The notes beneath the pieces were generated by a model that was given only the letters and a program-made list of their open reading frames with translations, did not search any database and was not told the origin of the DNA. A program made the position numbers and the translations under genes. DNA of 64,000 bases from Lactonifactor longoviformis DSM 17459 (GTDB taxonomy: Bacteria > Bacillota > Clostridia > Lachnospirales > Lachnospiraceae). The stretch lies in assembly GCF_900129135.1 (NCBI RefSeq), contig NZ_FQVI01000008.1, positions 97,175 to 161,174 of the forward strand. Direction: 5' to 3'. How positions within the stretch are numbered: the stretch's first letter is position 1; each line of letters begins with the position of its first letter. Below, in pieces: positions 16,082-24,299 of the stretch.

Positions 16082-16170
16082 GCCAGGGCATGAAGCAGCT
16101 TATGGCGGGCGGCGGCGTTGCCCTTATCGGCATGACCCTTGTACCGCTGCTTTCCGGCTTGTTCGGTTAA
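16082..16170 (+). pseudogene. maff2 gene of ICE-1, C-terminal half
   Basis: The frame reads KSQGMKQLMAGGGVALIGMT, then LVPLLSGLFG-stop, the second membrane segment of Maff2. Joined to the half at 6948-7072 it makes a normal protein of about 70 residues. It has no start of its own apart from an internal ATG at 16090. Confidence 0.85.
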
Positions 16171-16189
16171 GAAGCGCGGGTAAAGGCTT

Positions 16190-17059
16190 ATGCAGAGCAT
16201 ACTTGACGCGATTAACGAATGGATAAAGGAAATCCTCATAGGAGCCATAAACGGTAATCTGTCAACTATGTTCGGGGACGTAAACGAGAAAGTCGGCACT
16301 ATCGCCGCAGAGGTAGGGCAGACCCCGCAAGGGTGGAACGCAAATATATTCTCCATGATACAGACGCTTAGTGAGAATGTAATCGTACCCATTGCGGGGC
16401 TTGTCATTACCTACGTCCTATGCTATGAGCTTATCAGCATGGTAACGGAAAAGAACAATATGCACGACGTTGACACTTCCATGTTCTTCAAGTGGGTGTT
16501 CAAGGCGTTTGTGGCAGTCTACCTTGTGACGCACACCTTTGACATCACTATGGCGGTGTTCGATATGGCGCAGCACGTTGTTTCCGGCGCGGCGGGGGTA
16601 ATCGGCGGCAGCACAGAGATTGATGTTGCCGCCGCCCTTGCTTCCATGCAAAGCGGGCTTGACGCTATGGAAATCCCCGAACTGCTCTTACTTGTCATGG
16701 AAACAAGCCTTGTGAGCTTGTGCATGAAAATCATGTCCGTACTGATAACCGTTATCCTCTACGGCAGAATGATAGAAATTTACCTTTACTGTTCGGTATC
16801 GCCTATCCCGTTCGCAACAATGACTAATCGGGAATGGGGACAGATAGGGAACAACTACCTAAAATCCCTGTTCGCGCTTGGCTTTCAAGGCTTCCTCATA
16901 ATGATATGCGTCGGCATTTACGCGGTTTTGGTGAACAACATGATAATAGCGGACAACCTGCACAGCGCGATTTTTTCCCTTGCAGCCTATACCGTTATCC
17001 TCTGTTTCTCCCTGTTCAAATCCGGCGCACTGGCGAAGTCGATTTTCTCCGCGCATTAG
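16190..17059 (+). CDS. VirB6/TrbL-like polytopic membrane protein
   Basis: A 289-residue inner-membrane protein with about six membrane segments (around residues 65-85, 105-125, 175-200, 230-255, 262-280). It belongs to the TrbL-type family of Gram-positive ICEs and should form part of the type IV secretion pore. It follows Maff2 and precedes PrgI and VirB4, the standard order. GC-rich, intact. Confidence 0.88.
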   Translation: MQSILDAINEWIKEILIGAINGNLSTMFGDVNEKVGTIAAEVGQTPQGWNANIFSMIQTLSENVIVPIAGLVITYVLCYELISMVTEKNNMHDVDTSMFFKWVFKAFVAVYLVTHTFDITMAVFDMAQHVVSGAAGVIGGSTEIDVAAALASMQSGLDAMEIPELLLLVMETSLVSLCMKIMSVLITVILYGRMIEIYLYCSVSPIPFATMTNREWGQIGNNYLKSLFALGFQGFLIMICVGIYAVLVNNMIIADNLHSAIFSLAAYTVILCFSLFKSGALAKSIFSAH

Positions 17060-17236
17060 CGGCGTGTCAAGGGTAGGGTGGAGATTTTCAGAGCAAAGCG
17101 GCGAAAATACTACCCGACCTTGACGCGGGAAAACCCCATAGAATAGGGACGGGCAAAGGGCAGAAATTGACCTTTGCCTTGATTACCCCTATGGGAACTT
17201 ACAGCAGCAAAAAACCCAGAGAAAGGAGGTTTCCAC

Positions 17237-17638
17237 TTGGCGTATGTACCCGTACCCAAAGACTTATCCAAAGTCAAGACAAAAGTAGCTTTCAACCTTA
17301 CCAAACGGCAGATTGTATGTTTTGCGGTAGCTCTCCTGTTAGGGCTTCCGCTTTTCTTTCTGCTCAAAGACAGCACAGGCACAAGCCTTGCGTCTATGGC
17401 TATGATTGCCGTCATGCTGCCCTGTTTCCTGTTCGCCATGTATGAAAAGCATGGACAGCCCCTTGAAGTGGTGGTGAAGAACATCATACGGACGAAATTC
17501 ATAGCCCCCAAAGAACGACCATACAGGACAGACAACTTTTATTCCGTCTTAGAACGGCAGAGAAAACTTGAAAAGGAGGTATCAGCGATTGCAAAAGGAA
17601 ACACGAAGAAACAGCGCGGCGGGAAGCGCAAAGCCTAA
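17237..17638 (+). CDS. PrgI family (VirB3-like) membrane protein
   Basis: A 133-residue protein with two adjacent membrane segments (IVCFAVALLLGLPLFFLL, then SLASMAMIAVMLPCFLFAMY) and a cytoplasmic basic tail, the PrgI/VirB3 layout. It starts at TTG with AAAGGAGG upstream. It overlaps the VirB4-like gene by about 50 bases, so the two subunits are coupled. Confidence 0.9.
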   Translation: MAYVPVPKDLSKVKTKVAFNLTKRQIVCFAVALLLGLPLFFLLKDSTGTSLASMAMIAVMLPCFLFAMYEKHGQPLEVVVKNIIRTKFIAPKERPYRTDNFYSVLERQRKLEKEVSAIAKGNTKKQRGGKRKA

Positions 17639-20027
17639 CCCGCCCCGCAAGCTCACCCGCGCCGAGAAAAAGCAGATTGCGGAAATCATCAGACAGGCAA
17701 AGGGCGACGGGAAAGCCCACACCGCACAGCAGACAATCCCCTATATCCAGATGTACCCGGACGGTATCTGCAAGGTTACGGGACGGAAATACTCAAAGAC
17801 CGTCGCCTTTGAAGATATTAACTATCAGCTTGCACAGGCAGACGACAAGACCGCCATTTTTGAGAACTGGTGCGACTTCCTCAACTACTTTGACGCTTCC
17901 GTTTCGGTGCAGCTCTCTTTCATCAATCAGGGGACGCAGCGGGGCGAAGCGGAAAAGGCGGTCAATATCCCGGCACAGGAGGACGCTTTCAACTCTATCC
18001 GCACAGAATACCGGAATATGCTGAAAAACCAGCTTGCAAAGGGAAACAACGGGCTTGTCAAAGCAAAATATATCACCTTTGCCATTGAAGCCGACAGTCT
18101 GGGCGCGGCGAAATCCCGCCTTGCCCGTATCGAAACGGACGTACTCAACAACTTTAAGCTCTTGGGCGTGTCTGCCCGCCCCATGACAGGCTATGAACGC
18201 CTTAAAATGCTGCATGGCATTTTCCACCCGGAGGGCGGGCAGTTTGCCTTTGATTTTTCATGGCTTGCCCCGTCCGGGCTTTCCACAAAGGACTTTATCG
18301 CCCCATCCTCTTTCCGTTTTGGCGAGGGGCGTTATTTCCGCATGGGGCGCAAAATCGGCGCGGTTTCATTCCTTGAAATCCTTGCGCCGGAATTAAACGA
18401 CCGTATCTTATCGGATATTCTGGACTTGGAAACGGGCGTTATCGTCAATCTGCATATCCACAGTATCGACCAGACCGAAGCCATAAAGACAATCAAGCGG
18501 AAAATCACCGACCTTGACAAAATGAAAATCGAGGAACAGAAAAAAGCGGTACGCAGCGGCTACGACATGGATATAATCCCGTCCGACCTTGCCACGTTCG
18601 GCAGCGAAGCGAAGAACCTCTTACAGGACTTGCAGAGCCGGAATGAAAGAATGTTCCTCTTGACGTTCCTTGTGGTGAACATGGCGGACACGAAGCGGAA
18701 ACTGGAAAATGACGTATTCGCGGCGGCGGGCATTGCACAGAAGAACAACTGCGCCTTGACCCGCCTTGACTACCAACAGGAAGCGGGGCTTATGTCCTCT
18801 GTACCGCTTGGGGAGAACCTTATCCCCATTCAAAGAGGGCTTACCACGTCAAGCACCGCTATCTTTATCCCCTTTATCACACAGGAGCTTTTCCAGACGG
18901 GCGCGGCTTTGTACTACGGCTTAAACGCCCTGTCTAACAACATGATACTCTGCGACCGCAAGCAGCTAAAGAACCCCAACGGCTTAATCTTGGGTACGCC
19001 GGGAAGCGGGAAATCCTTTGCCGCCAAACGGGAAATGACAAACGCTTTCCTCATTACCGACGACGACATAATTATCTGCGACCCGGAAGCAGAGTATTTT
19101 TCCCTTGTGCAGCGGCTTGACGGGCAAGTGATACGGTTATCGCCTACGGGCAAGGGCATTGACGGGAAGCCCCAGTATGTGAACCCTATGGATATTAACC
19201 TCAACTATTCCGAGGACGACAGCCCCCTTGCGCTGAAATCCGACTTTATCCTCTCCCTCTGCGAGCTTGTAATCGGCGGCAAGGAGGGCTTGCAGCCCGT
19301 CGATAAGACCGTCATTGACCGCGCCGTTAGGAACGTGTACCGCCCTTTCCTTGCAGACCCCGACCCGGAGAAAATGCCTATCTTGGGCGACCTCTACGAC
19401 GAGCTTTTGAAGCAGCCGGAGCCGGAAGCGGCGCGTATCGCGGCGGCATTGGAGCTTTACGTTTCCGGCAGCTTGAACGTCTTTAACCACCGTACCAACG
19501 TGGAACTTTCTAACCGCCTTGTCTGCTTTGACATCAAGCAGCTTGGGAAGCAGCTCAAAAAGTTAGGTATGCTCATTGTGCAGGACCAGGTATGGAACCG
19601 CGTCACCGTCAACCGGGCAGAAAGGAAATCCACCCGGTATTTTATGGACGAATTTCATCTTCTCTTGAAAGAGGAACAGACCGCCGCCTATTCCGTTGAA
19701 ATCTGGAAGCGTTTCAGAAAATGGGGCGGCATACCCACAGCCATTACGCAGAACGTCAAGGATTTGCTTGCTTCCCGCGAAGTGGAGAATATCTTTGAAA
19801 ACTCTGATTTTGTCCTCATGCTCAATCAGGCGGCGGGCGACCGGGCTATCCTTGCAAAGCAGCTCAACATCTCCCCGCAGCAGATGAAGTATGTCACCCA
19901 CACCGAAGCGGGCGAGGGGCTTATCTTCTACGGGAACGTGGTGCTGCCCTTTGTAGACCGCTTCCCGAAAGACACCGAGCTTTACCGGGTAATGACGACG
20001 AAGCCGGAGGAAGTGGGCGAAGCATGA
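17589..20027 (+). CDS. VirB4-like conjugation ATPase
   Basis: An ATPase of about 810 residues that powers assembly of the mating channel. Walker A GTPGSGKSFAAKRE is near residue 470 and Walker B RYFMDEFHLL near 683. The N-terminal half is the CagE/TrbE-type domain. The TTG at 17589, with AAGGAGG at proper spacing, is a better start than the TTG at 17568, which lies before the Shine-Dalgarno. It overlaps the methyltransferase by four bases. Confidence 0.93.
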   Translation: MQKETRRNSAAGSAKPNPPRKLTRAEKKQIAEIIRQAKGDGKAHTAQQTIPYIQMYPDGICKVTGRKYSKTVAFEDINYQLAQADDKTAIFENWCDFLNYFDASVSVQLSFINQGTQRGEAEKAVNIPAQEDAFNSIRTEYRNMLKNQLAKGNNGLVKAKYITFAIEADSLGAAKSRLARIETDVLNNFKLLGVSARPMTGYERLKMLHGIFHPEGGQFAFDFSWLAPSGLSTKDFIAPSSFRFGEGRYFRMGRKIGAVSFLEILAPELNDRILSDILDLETGVIVNLHIHSIDQTEAIKTIKRKITDLDKMKIEEQKKAVRSGYDMDIIPSDLATFGSEAKNLLQDLQSRNERMFLLTFLVVNMADTKRKLENDVFAAAGIAQKNNCALTRLDYQQEAGLMSSVPLGENLIPIQRGLTTSSTAIFIPFITQELFQTGAALYYGLNALSNNMILCDRKQLKNPNGLILGTPGSGKSFAAKREMTNAFLITDDDIIICDPEAEYFSLVQRLDGQVIRLSPTGKGIDGKPQYVNPMDINLNYSEDDSPLALKSDFILSLCELVIGGKEGLQPVDKTVIDRAVRNVYRPFLADPDPEKMPILGDLYDELLKQPEPEAARIAAALELYVSGSLNVFNHRTNVELSNRLVCFDIKQLGKQLKKLGMLIVQDQVWNRVTVNRAERKSTRYFMDEFHLLLKEEQTAAYSVEIWKRFRKWGGIPTAITQNVKDLLASREVENIFENSDFVLMLNQAAGDRAILAKQLNISPQQMKYVTHTEAGEGLIFYGNVVLPFVDRFPKDTELYRVMTTKPEEVGEA

Positions 20028-20983
20028 CAAAATTAAGGACAGACACCATTATCAACCGGGACGCGCTCTATGCCTTGCGGGAGCTTCCAGAGGAAAGCGT
20101 ACACTGTTGCGTCACAAGCCCGCCCTACTATGCGCTTAGGGATTACGGGCTTGATATGCAGATTGGGCGGGAGGACACGCCGGAGCAGTACATTGACAGG
20201 CTGACCGAGGTTTTCCGCGAACTGCGCCGGGTACTGCGTTCTGACGGTACGCTCTGGCTGAATATCGCGGACACCTACTGCGGCACAGGAAATAAAGGCT
20301 ACCATGCAGACCCGAAGAACCCGAAAGGGAGAAACGGACAGCAGATTGCAAGAAACAACCGCGTTTCCGGCTGCAAACAAAAGGACTTAATCGGTATTCC
20401 CTGGCTTTTAGCTTTTGCCCTACGCGCTGACGGGTGGTATTTAAGGAGCGACATTATCTGGCAGAAAGAAAACCCCATGCCGGAGAGCGTGAAAGACCGC
20501 CCTACCCGCTGCTATGAACATATCTTTCTGCTTACGAAGTCAAAGAAGTATTTTTATGACGCAGCCGCCATAGCCGAGCCGTTAGCCCCCACAACGGCGG
20601 CGCGGTACCGCACCGGGCGCAGCGCGGGACAGAAATATGCGGACGAAGTACCCGGACAGGGGAACGTACAGGGGCTTAACCGGGCGCGAAGCGGCAGCTA
20701 CTACGACGAAGCCCTCATGCCGACCATGCGGAACAGGCGGGACGTGTGGCTTATCAATACCGTTCCCTACAAGGGCGGGCATTTCGCCGCGTTCCCGCCA
20801 AAACTTGCCGAAACCTGTATCAAGGCGGGCTGTCCGAAAGGCGGCGTTGTGCTTGACCCCTTTTTCGGCAGCGGCACGACGGGGGCAGCCGCAAAGCAGC
20901 TTGACAGGCATTATATAGGCATTGAGATAAACGCCGAGTATTGCGCCCTTGCAAGGGCGCGGATTGGAGGGACAGACACATAA
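20024..20983 (+). CDS. Type II-like DNA methyltransferase (N4/N6, beta class)
   Basis: A 319-residue enzyme with the catalytic motif TSPPYYALRDYG (residues 31-42) and a C-terminal DPFFGSGTTGAAA SAM-binding motif near 278. This order (IV before I) is that of beta-class enzymes. There is no cognate nuclease nearby. An orphan methylase between VirB4 and the cell-wall peptidase fits protection of the incoming element against host restriction, complementing the ArdA region downstream. Confidence 0.9.
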   Translation: MTKLRTDTIINRDALYALRELPEESVHCCVTSPPYYALRDYGLDMQIGREDTPEQYIDRLTEVFRELRRVLRSDGTLWLNIADTYCGTGNKGYHADPKNPKGRNGQQIARNNRVSGCKQKDLIGIPWLLAFALRADGWYLRSDIIWQKENPMPESVKDRPTRCYEHIFLLTKSKKYFYDAAAIAEPLAPTTAARYRTGRSAGQKYADEVPGQGNVQGLNRARSGSYYDEALMPTMRNRRDVWLINTVPYKGGHFAAFPPKLAETCIKAGCPKGGVVLDPFFGSGTTGAAAKQLDRHYIGIEINAEYCALARARIGGTDT

Positions 20984-23088
20984 AACAATATAAGGCGCGT
21001 GAAAAAGTCACGCAGAAAATGACCCGCGAGGGGGCTGTCGAGGTAAACGCCGCTACCGGGAAAAAGAAACGTATCAGCAAGCGGATAAGGGACGCGGACT
21101 TTGCAAAGACCGAAGCCCCACCGCAGCCGGAACAGGCAGCGCAGCCCCTACCGGGCGGCGCAACTTCCCCGCCCTTAACCGACACGCCGCCGCTTCCCCA
21201 TGCGCCGGGGGCAGAACGGGAACAGGACACCGCAGCAGCCGAGCGCGTCTTGGAACGTATCGACGGGGCGCGTACCAGAAAGGCGAGCAAAAAGGCGGCG
21301 AGGAAAGCACAGGCAGAAGCCACAGCAAAAGAAAAATCTTCCCGCTTGCAGTTTACCGACGAGGAACGGGCAACGCCGGAGCTTGAAAGGTATATCCGAA
21401 AATCGGACAAAGCAGCCGACCGTCTGGACGCGGCAAAGGCGGCTATCCCCAAAGAAAAGAAACTTGTACGGGAGCGCACCTTTGATGAAGCCACCGGGAA
21501 AGGCAAGACCCGCCTACATTTTGAGGAACAGGAAAAGCCCATAGGAAAGAATAAGCCCCACAATAACCCGCTATCCCGCCCCGCACAGGAAGCGGGTATT
21601 TTCGTCCACAACAAGATACATTCCGTTGAAAAGGACAATTCCGGCGTTGAGGGGGCGCACAAATCCGAAGAACTGGCAGAGCGCGGCGCAAAGTACGGGG
21701 CGCGGAAAGTCAAGGAGGGCTACCACAGCCACAAGCTCAAACCCTACCGGGCGGCGGCAAAGGCAGAGAAAGCGGCGTTCAAGGCGAATGTGGATTTCCA
21801 GTACCATAAAGCCCTGCATGACAATCCGCAGATTGCGGGCAATCCCCTTTCCCGCTTCATGCAGAAGCAGCAAATCAAGCGGCAGTATGCAAAGTCGGCA
21901 AGGAAAGGCGGCGCAAAAACGGCGCAGAAAGCCGCAGAGAACACCCGCAAGGCGGCAAAAAAGACCGCCGAGGAAACAAAAAAGGCAATCGCTTTTGTAG
22001 GGCGGCACCCGGCGGGCGTATGTATCGCCGTTGCCGCGCTGCTCTTATTCATCATGGTATCGGCGGGGCTTTCCTCTTGCGGTTCCATGTTCTCCGGCTT
22101 GATGAACGGCATACTTGGGACTTCCTACACGTCGGAGGACAGCGACCTTGTGGCGACGGAGAACAATTACGCCGCAAAGGAAAACGAGCTTCAGCAGCAG
22201 ATTGACAATATCGAAAGCACCCACCCCGGCTATGACGAATACCGCTATGACCTTGACAGTATCGGGCATAACCCCCATGAGTTAGCGTCCTACCTCACCG
22301 CCCTTTTGCAGACCTACACCCCGCAGAGCGCACAGGCAGAGCTAAATCGCGTCTTTGCCATGCAGTACACTTTGACGCTGACAGAAGAAACGGAAATCCG
22401 CTACCGCACAGAAACAAGCACAGACCCGGAAACAGGGGAAACGACCACCGAGGAAGTACCCTACGAGTACCATATCCTCAACGTGAAGCTGACGAACAAG
22501 CCCATTTCCGAGATTGCGGAGGAACTTCTAACGCCACAGCAGCTTGAAATGTACCGCGTCTATCTGGAAACAAGCGGAAACAAACCGCTGATTTTCGGCG
22601 GCGGCTCCCCCGATATGGGCGCGTCCGAGGATTTAAGCGGCGTACAGCTTGTAAACGGCACACGCCCCGGCAACACCGCCGTTGTAGACCTTGCGAAGCG
22701 GCAAGTCGGCAACGTGGGCGGGCGACCCTTTTGGAGCTGGTACGGATTTAACAGCCGCGTGGAATGGTGCGCCTGTTTCGTTTCATGGTGCTACAATCAA
22801 GCCGGAAAGAGCGAGCCGCGCTTTGCCGGGTGCCAGTCACAGGGCGTACCCTGGTTCCAGTCACGCGGGCAATGGGGCGCGAGGGGCTATGAGAATATCG
22901 CCCCCGGCGACGCTATCTTTTTCGACTGGGACGGGGACGGGAGCGCAGACCATGTGGGGCTTGTTATCGGAACGGACGGGGAGCGCGTCTATACCGTCGA
23001 GGGCAATTCCGGCGACGCCTGCAAGATAAAGAGCTACCCCGTCAATTACTCCTGTATCAAGGGCTACGGCTTAATGAATTGGAACTGA
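20980..23088 (+). CDS. CD1108-type cell-wall peptidase with CHAP domain
   Basis: A protein of about 700 residues. It has a long charged N-terminal region (to about 350), one membrane segment (HPAGVCIAVAALLLFIMVSA), an extracellular linker, and a C-terminal CHAP-like domain with EWCACFVSWCYNQAG (cysteine) and ADHVGLVIG (histidine). It should open peptidoglycan for the channel. No ATG/GTG/TTG fits. GGAGGG (20966-20971) is followed at 8 bases by ATA AAA CAA TAT AAG, overlapping the TAA of the methylase. An ATG-to-ATA change in a typical ATGA overlap explains it. Confidence 0.88.
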   Translation: MKQYKAREKVTQKMTREGAVEVNAATGKKKRISKRIRDADFAKTEAPPQPEQAAQPLPGGATSPPLTDTPPLPHAPGAEREQDTAAAERVLERIDGARTRKASKKAARKAQAEATAKEKSSRLQFTDEERATPELERYIRKSDKAADRLDAAKAAIPKEKKLVRERTFDEATGKGKTRLHFEEQEKPIGKNKPHNNPLSRPAQEAGIFVHNKIHSVEKDNSGVEGAHKSEELAERGAKYGARKVKEGYHSHKLKPYRAAAKAEKAAFKANVDFQYHKALHDNPQIAGNPLSRFMQKQQIKRQYAKSARKGGAKTAQKAAENTRKAAKKTAEETKKAIAFVGRHPAGVCIAVAALLLFIMVSAGLSSCGSMFSGLMNGILGTSYTSEDSDLVATENNYAAKENELQQQIDNIESTHPGYDEYRYDLDSIGHNPHELASYLTALLQTYTPQSAQAELNRVFAMQYTLTLTEETEIRYRTETSTDPETGETTTEEVPYEYHILNVKLTNKPISEIAEELLTPQQLEMYRVYLETSGNKPLIFGGGSPDMGASEDLSGVQLVNGTRPGNTAVVDLAKRQVGNVGGRPFWSWYGFNSRVEWCACFVSWCYNQAGKSEPRFAGCQSQGVPWFQSRGQWGARGYENIAPGDAIFFDWDGDGSADHVGLVIGTDGERVYTVEGNSGDACKIKSYPVNYSCIKGYGLMNWN

Positions 23089-23126
23089 CAACAAAAAAAT
23101 GAAAATCTGAAAGGAGAAATTTATTG

Positions 23127-23405
23127 ATGGCTATGAACAAAATTGAACGTATCGACAAAGAGATTGCAAAGACCCGCGAGAAAATCACCGAGTACCAGAA
23201 CAGATTAAGGGGGCTTGAAGCGCAGAAAACCGAAGCGGAAAACCTGCAAATCGTACAGCTTGTGCGCTCCATGCGCCTTTCCCCGCATGAGCTTTCCGCT
23301 ATGCTTTCCGGGGGCGGTATTCCGGGTATGGAAGCCGCGCCGGGCTACCCCGCAGAACCCGCAGACCATGACACCGAAGAAATGGAGGACACCGAGAATG
23401 AATAA
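23127..23405 (+). CDS. DUF4315 family protein
   Basis: A 92-residue protein with an N-terminal coiled coil (IERIDKEIAKTREKITEYQN) and an acidic tail. It always accompanies the CHAP peptidase and DUF4366 genes in these ICEs. Shine-Dalgarno AAAGGAGA. It overlaps the next gene by 8 bases. Role unknown. Confidence 0.85.
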   Translation: MAMNKIERIDKEIAKTREKITEYQNRLRGLEAQKTEAENLQIVQLVRSMRLSPHELSAMLSGGGIPGMEAAPGYPAEPADHDTEEMEDTENE

Positions 23406-24099
23406 GAAAATCCTTAGAACCTTGACCGCACTTTGCGCCGCCCTTGTACTTATGGGCGGCTTTTCCGTCACCGCTTTTGCACAGACCCCGGAGGGAGAGG
23501 ACGACACCAACGACAGCGGCGTTGTCTACGAGGAACCCCAAAAGGAAGAACCCCTTACCCCGGACGGGAACGCGACCCTTGTAGACGATTTCGGCGGCAA
23601 CAAGCAGCTTATCACCGTAACGACCAAAAACGGCAATTACTTTTATATCCTCATTGACCGGGACGACGAGGGCGAGGACACCGTACATTTCCTTAATCAA
23701 GTGGACGAAGCCGACCTCTTAGCACTTATGGAGGACGGAAGCACCGAAGCAGCCCCGCCCGCCGTTTGCAGTTGCACCGATAAATGCGAAGCCGGAAAGG
23801 TAAATGTGAGCTGCCCTGTCTGCAAGGACAACATGACCGCTTGCAGCGGCAAGGAAGCGGAGCCGGAAACCGAGAAACCAACAGAGCAGCCCAAAGAGAA
23901 AGGCAATACAGGCGGGCTTGTGCTTTTCCTTGTCGTGGCACTTCTTGGCGGCGGGGGCGCGTTCTATTATTTTAAGTTTATGAAGCCAAAGCAGAACGTC
24001 AAGGGCGACACCGACCTTGAAGATTTCGATTTTGACGATTACGACGAGGACGAGGGGGACGGGCTTTCTGATGAAGAACAGGAGGACGAGGAAGCATGA
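23398..24099 (+). CDS. DUF4366 family secreted/membrane protein
   Basis: A 233-residue protein with a cleavable-looking signal peptide (MNKKILRTLTALCAALVLMG...TAFAQ) and an extracellular domain with cysteine motifs (CSCTDKCEAGKVNVSCPVCK). A C-terminal membrane segment (GGLVLFLVVALLGGGGAFYY) and a highly acidic cytoplasmic tail follow. Probably a surface component of the mating apparatus. It overlaps the next small gene. Confidence 0.85.
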   Translation: MNKKILRTLTALCAALVLMGGFSVTAFAQTPEGEDDTNDSGVVYEEPQKEEPLTPDGNATLVDDFGGNKQLITVTTKNGNYFYILIDRDDEGEDTVHFLNQVDEADLLALMEDGSTEAAPPAVCSCTDKCEAGKVNVSCPVCKDNMTACSGKEAEPETEKPTEQPKEKGNTGGLVLFLVVALLGGGGAFYYFKFMKPKQNVKGDTDLEDFDFDDYDEDEGDGLSDEEQEDEEA

Positions 24100-24284
24100 C
24101 GCTTTTCACCGAAAACCCTTTAGAAAAAATGATGGTACAAAGACCCACCGGGCGGCGTGACAGTGCGCCGCCCGTTCCAAAATCCCCGGCGTGTATGCGT
24201 TGCCCTTATAAGGCGCAATCCCCCTGTATCGGCTATTGTCTGAAACAGGCACAGGAGAAGAAGCACACCGCGCCGGAACGCTGA
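24096..24284 (+). CDS. Small cysteine-containing ICE protein
   Basis: A 62-residue protein with CMRCPYKAQSPCIGYC, a compact possible metal-binding motif. It overlaps DUF4366 by ATGA and lies 15 bases before topB. It is a conserved member of this gene cluster in my experience of such ICEs, without a known function. Confidence 0.65.
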   Translation: MTLFTENPLEKMMVQRPTGRRDSAPPVPKSPACMRCPYKAQSPCIGYCLKQAQEKKHTAPER

Positions 24285-24299
24285 AAGGAGGATTTTTTC

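Noticed and set aside
20820..21713. 297-residue - strand reading frame
   Set aside because: Shadow of the methylase and CHAP peptidase genes in GC-rich DNA; serine/arginine-rich composition without a domain.
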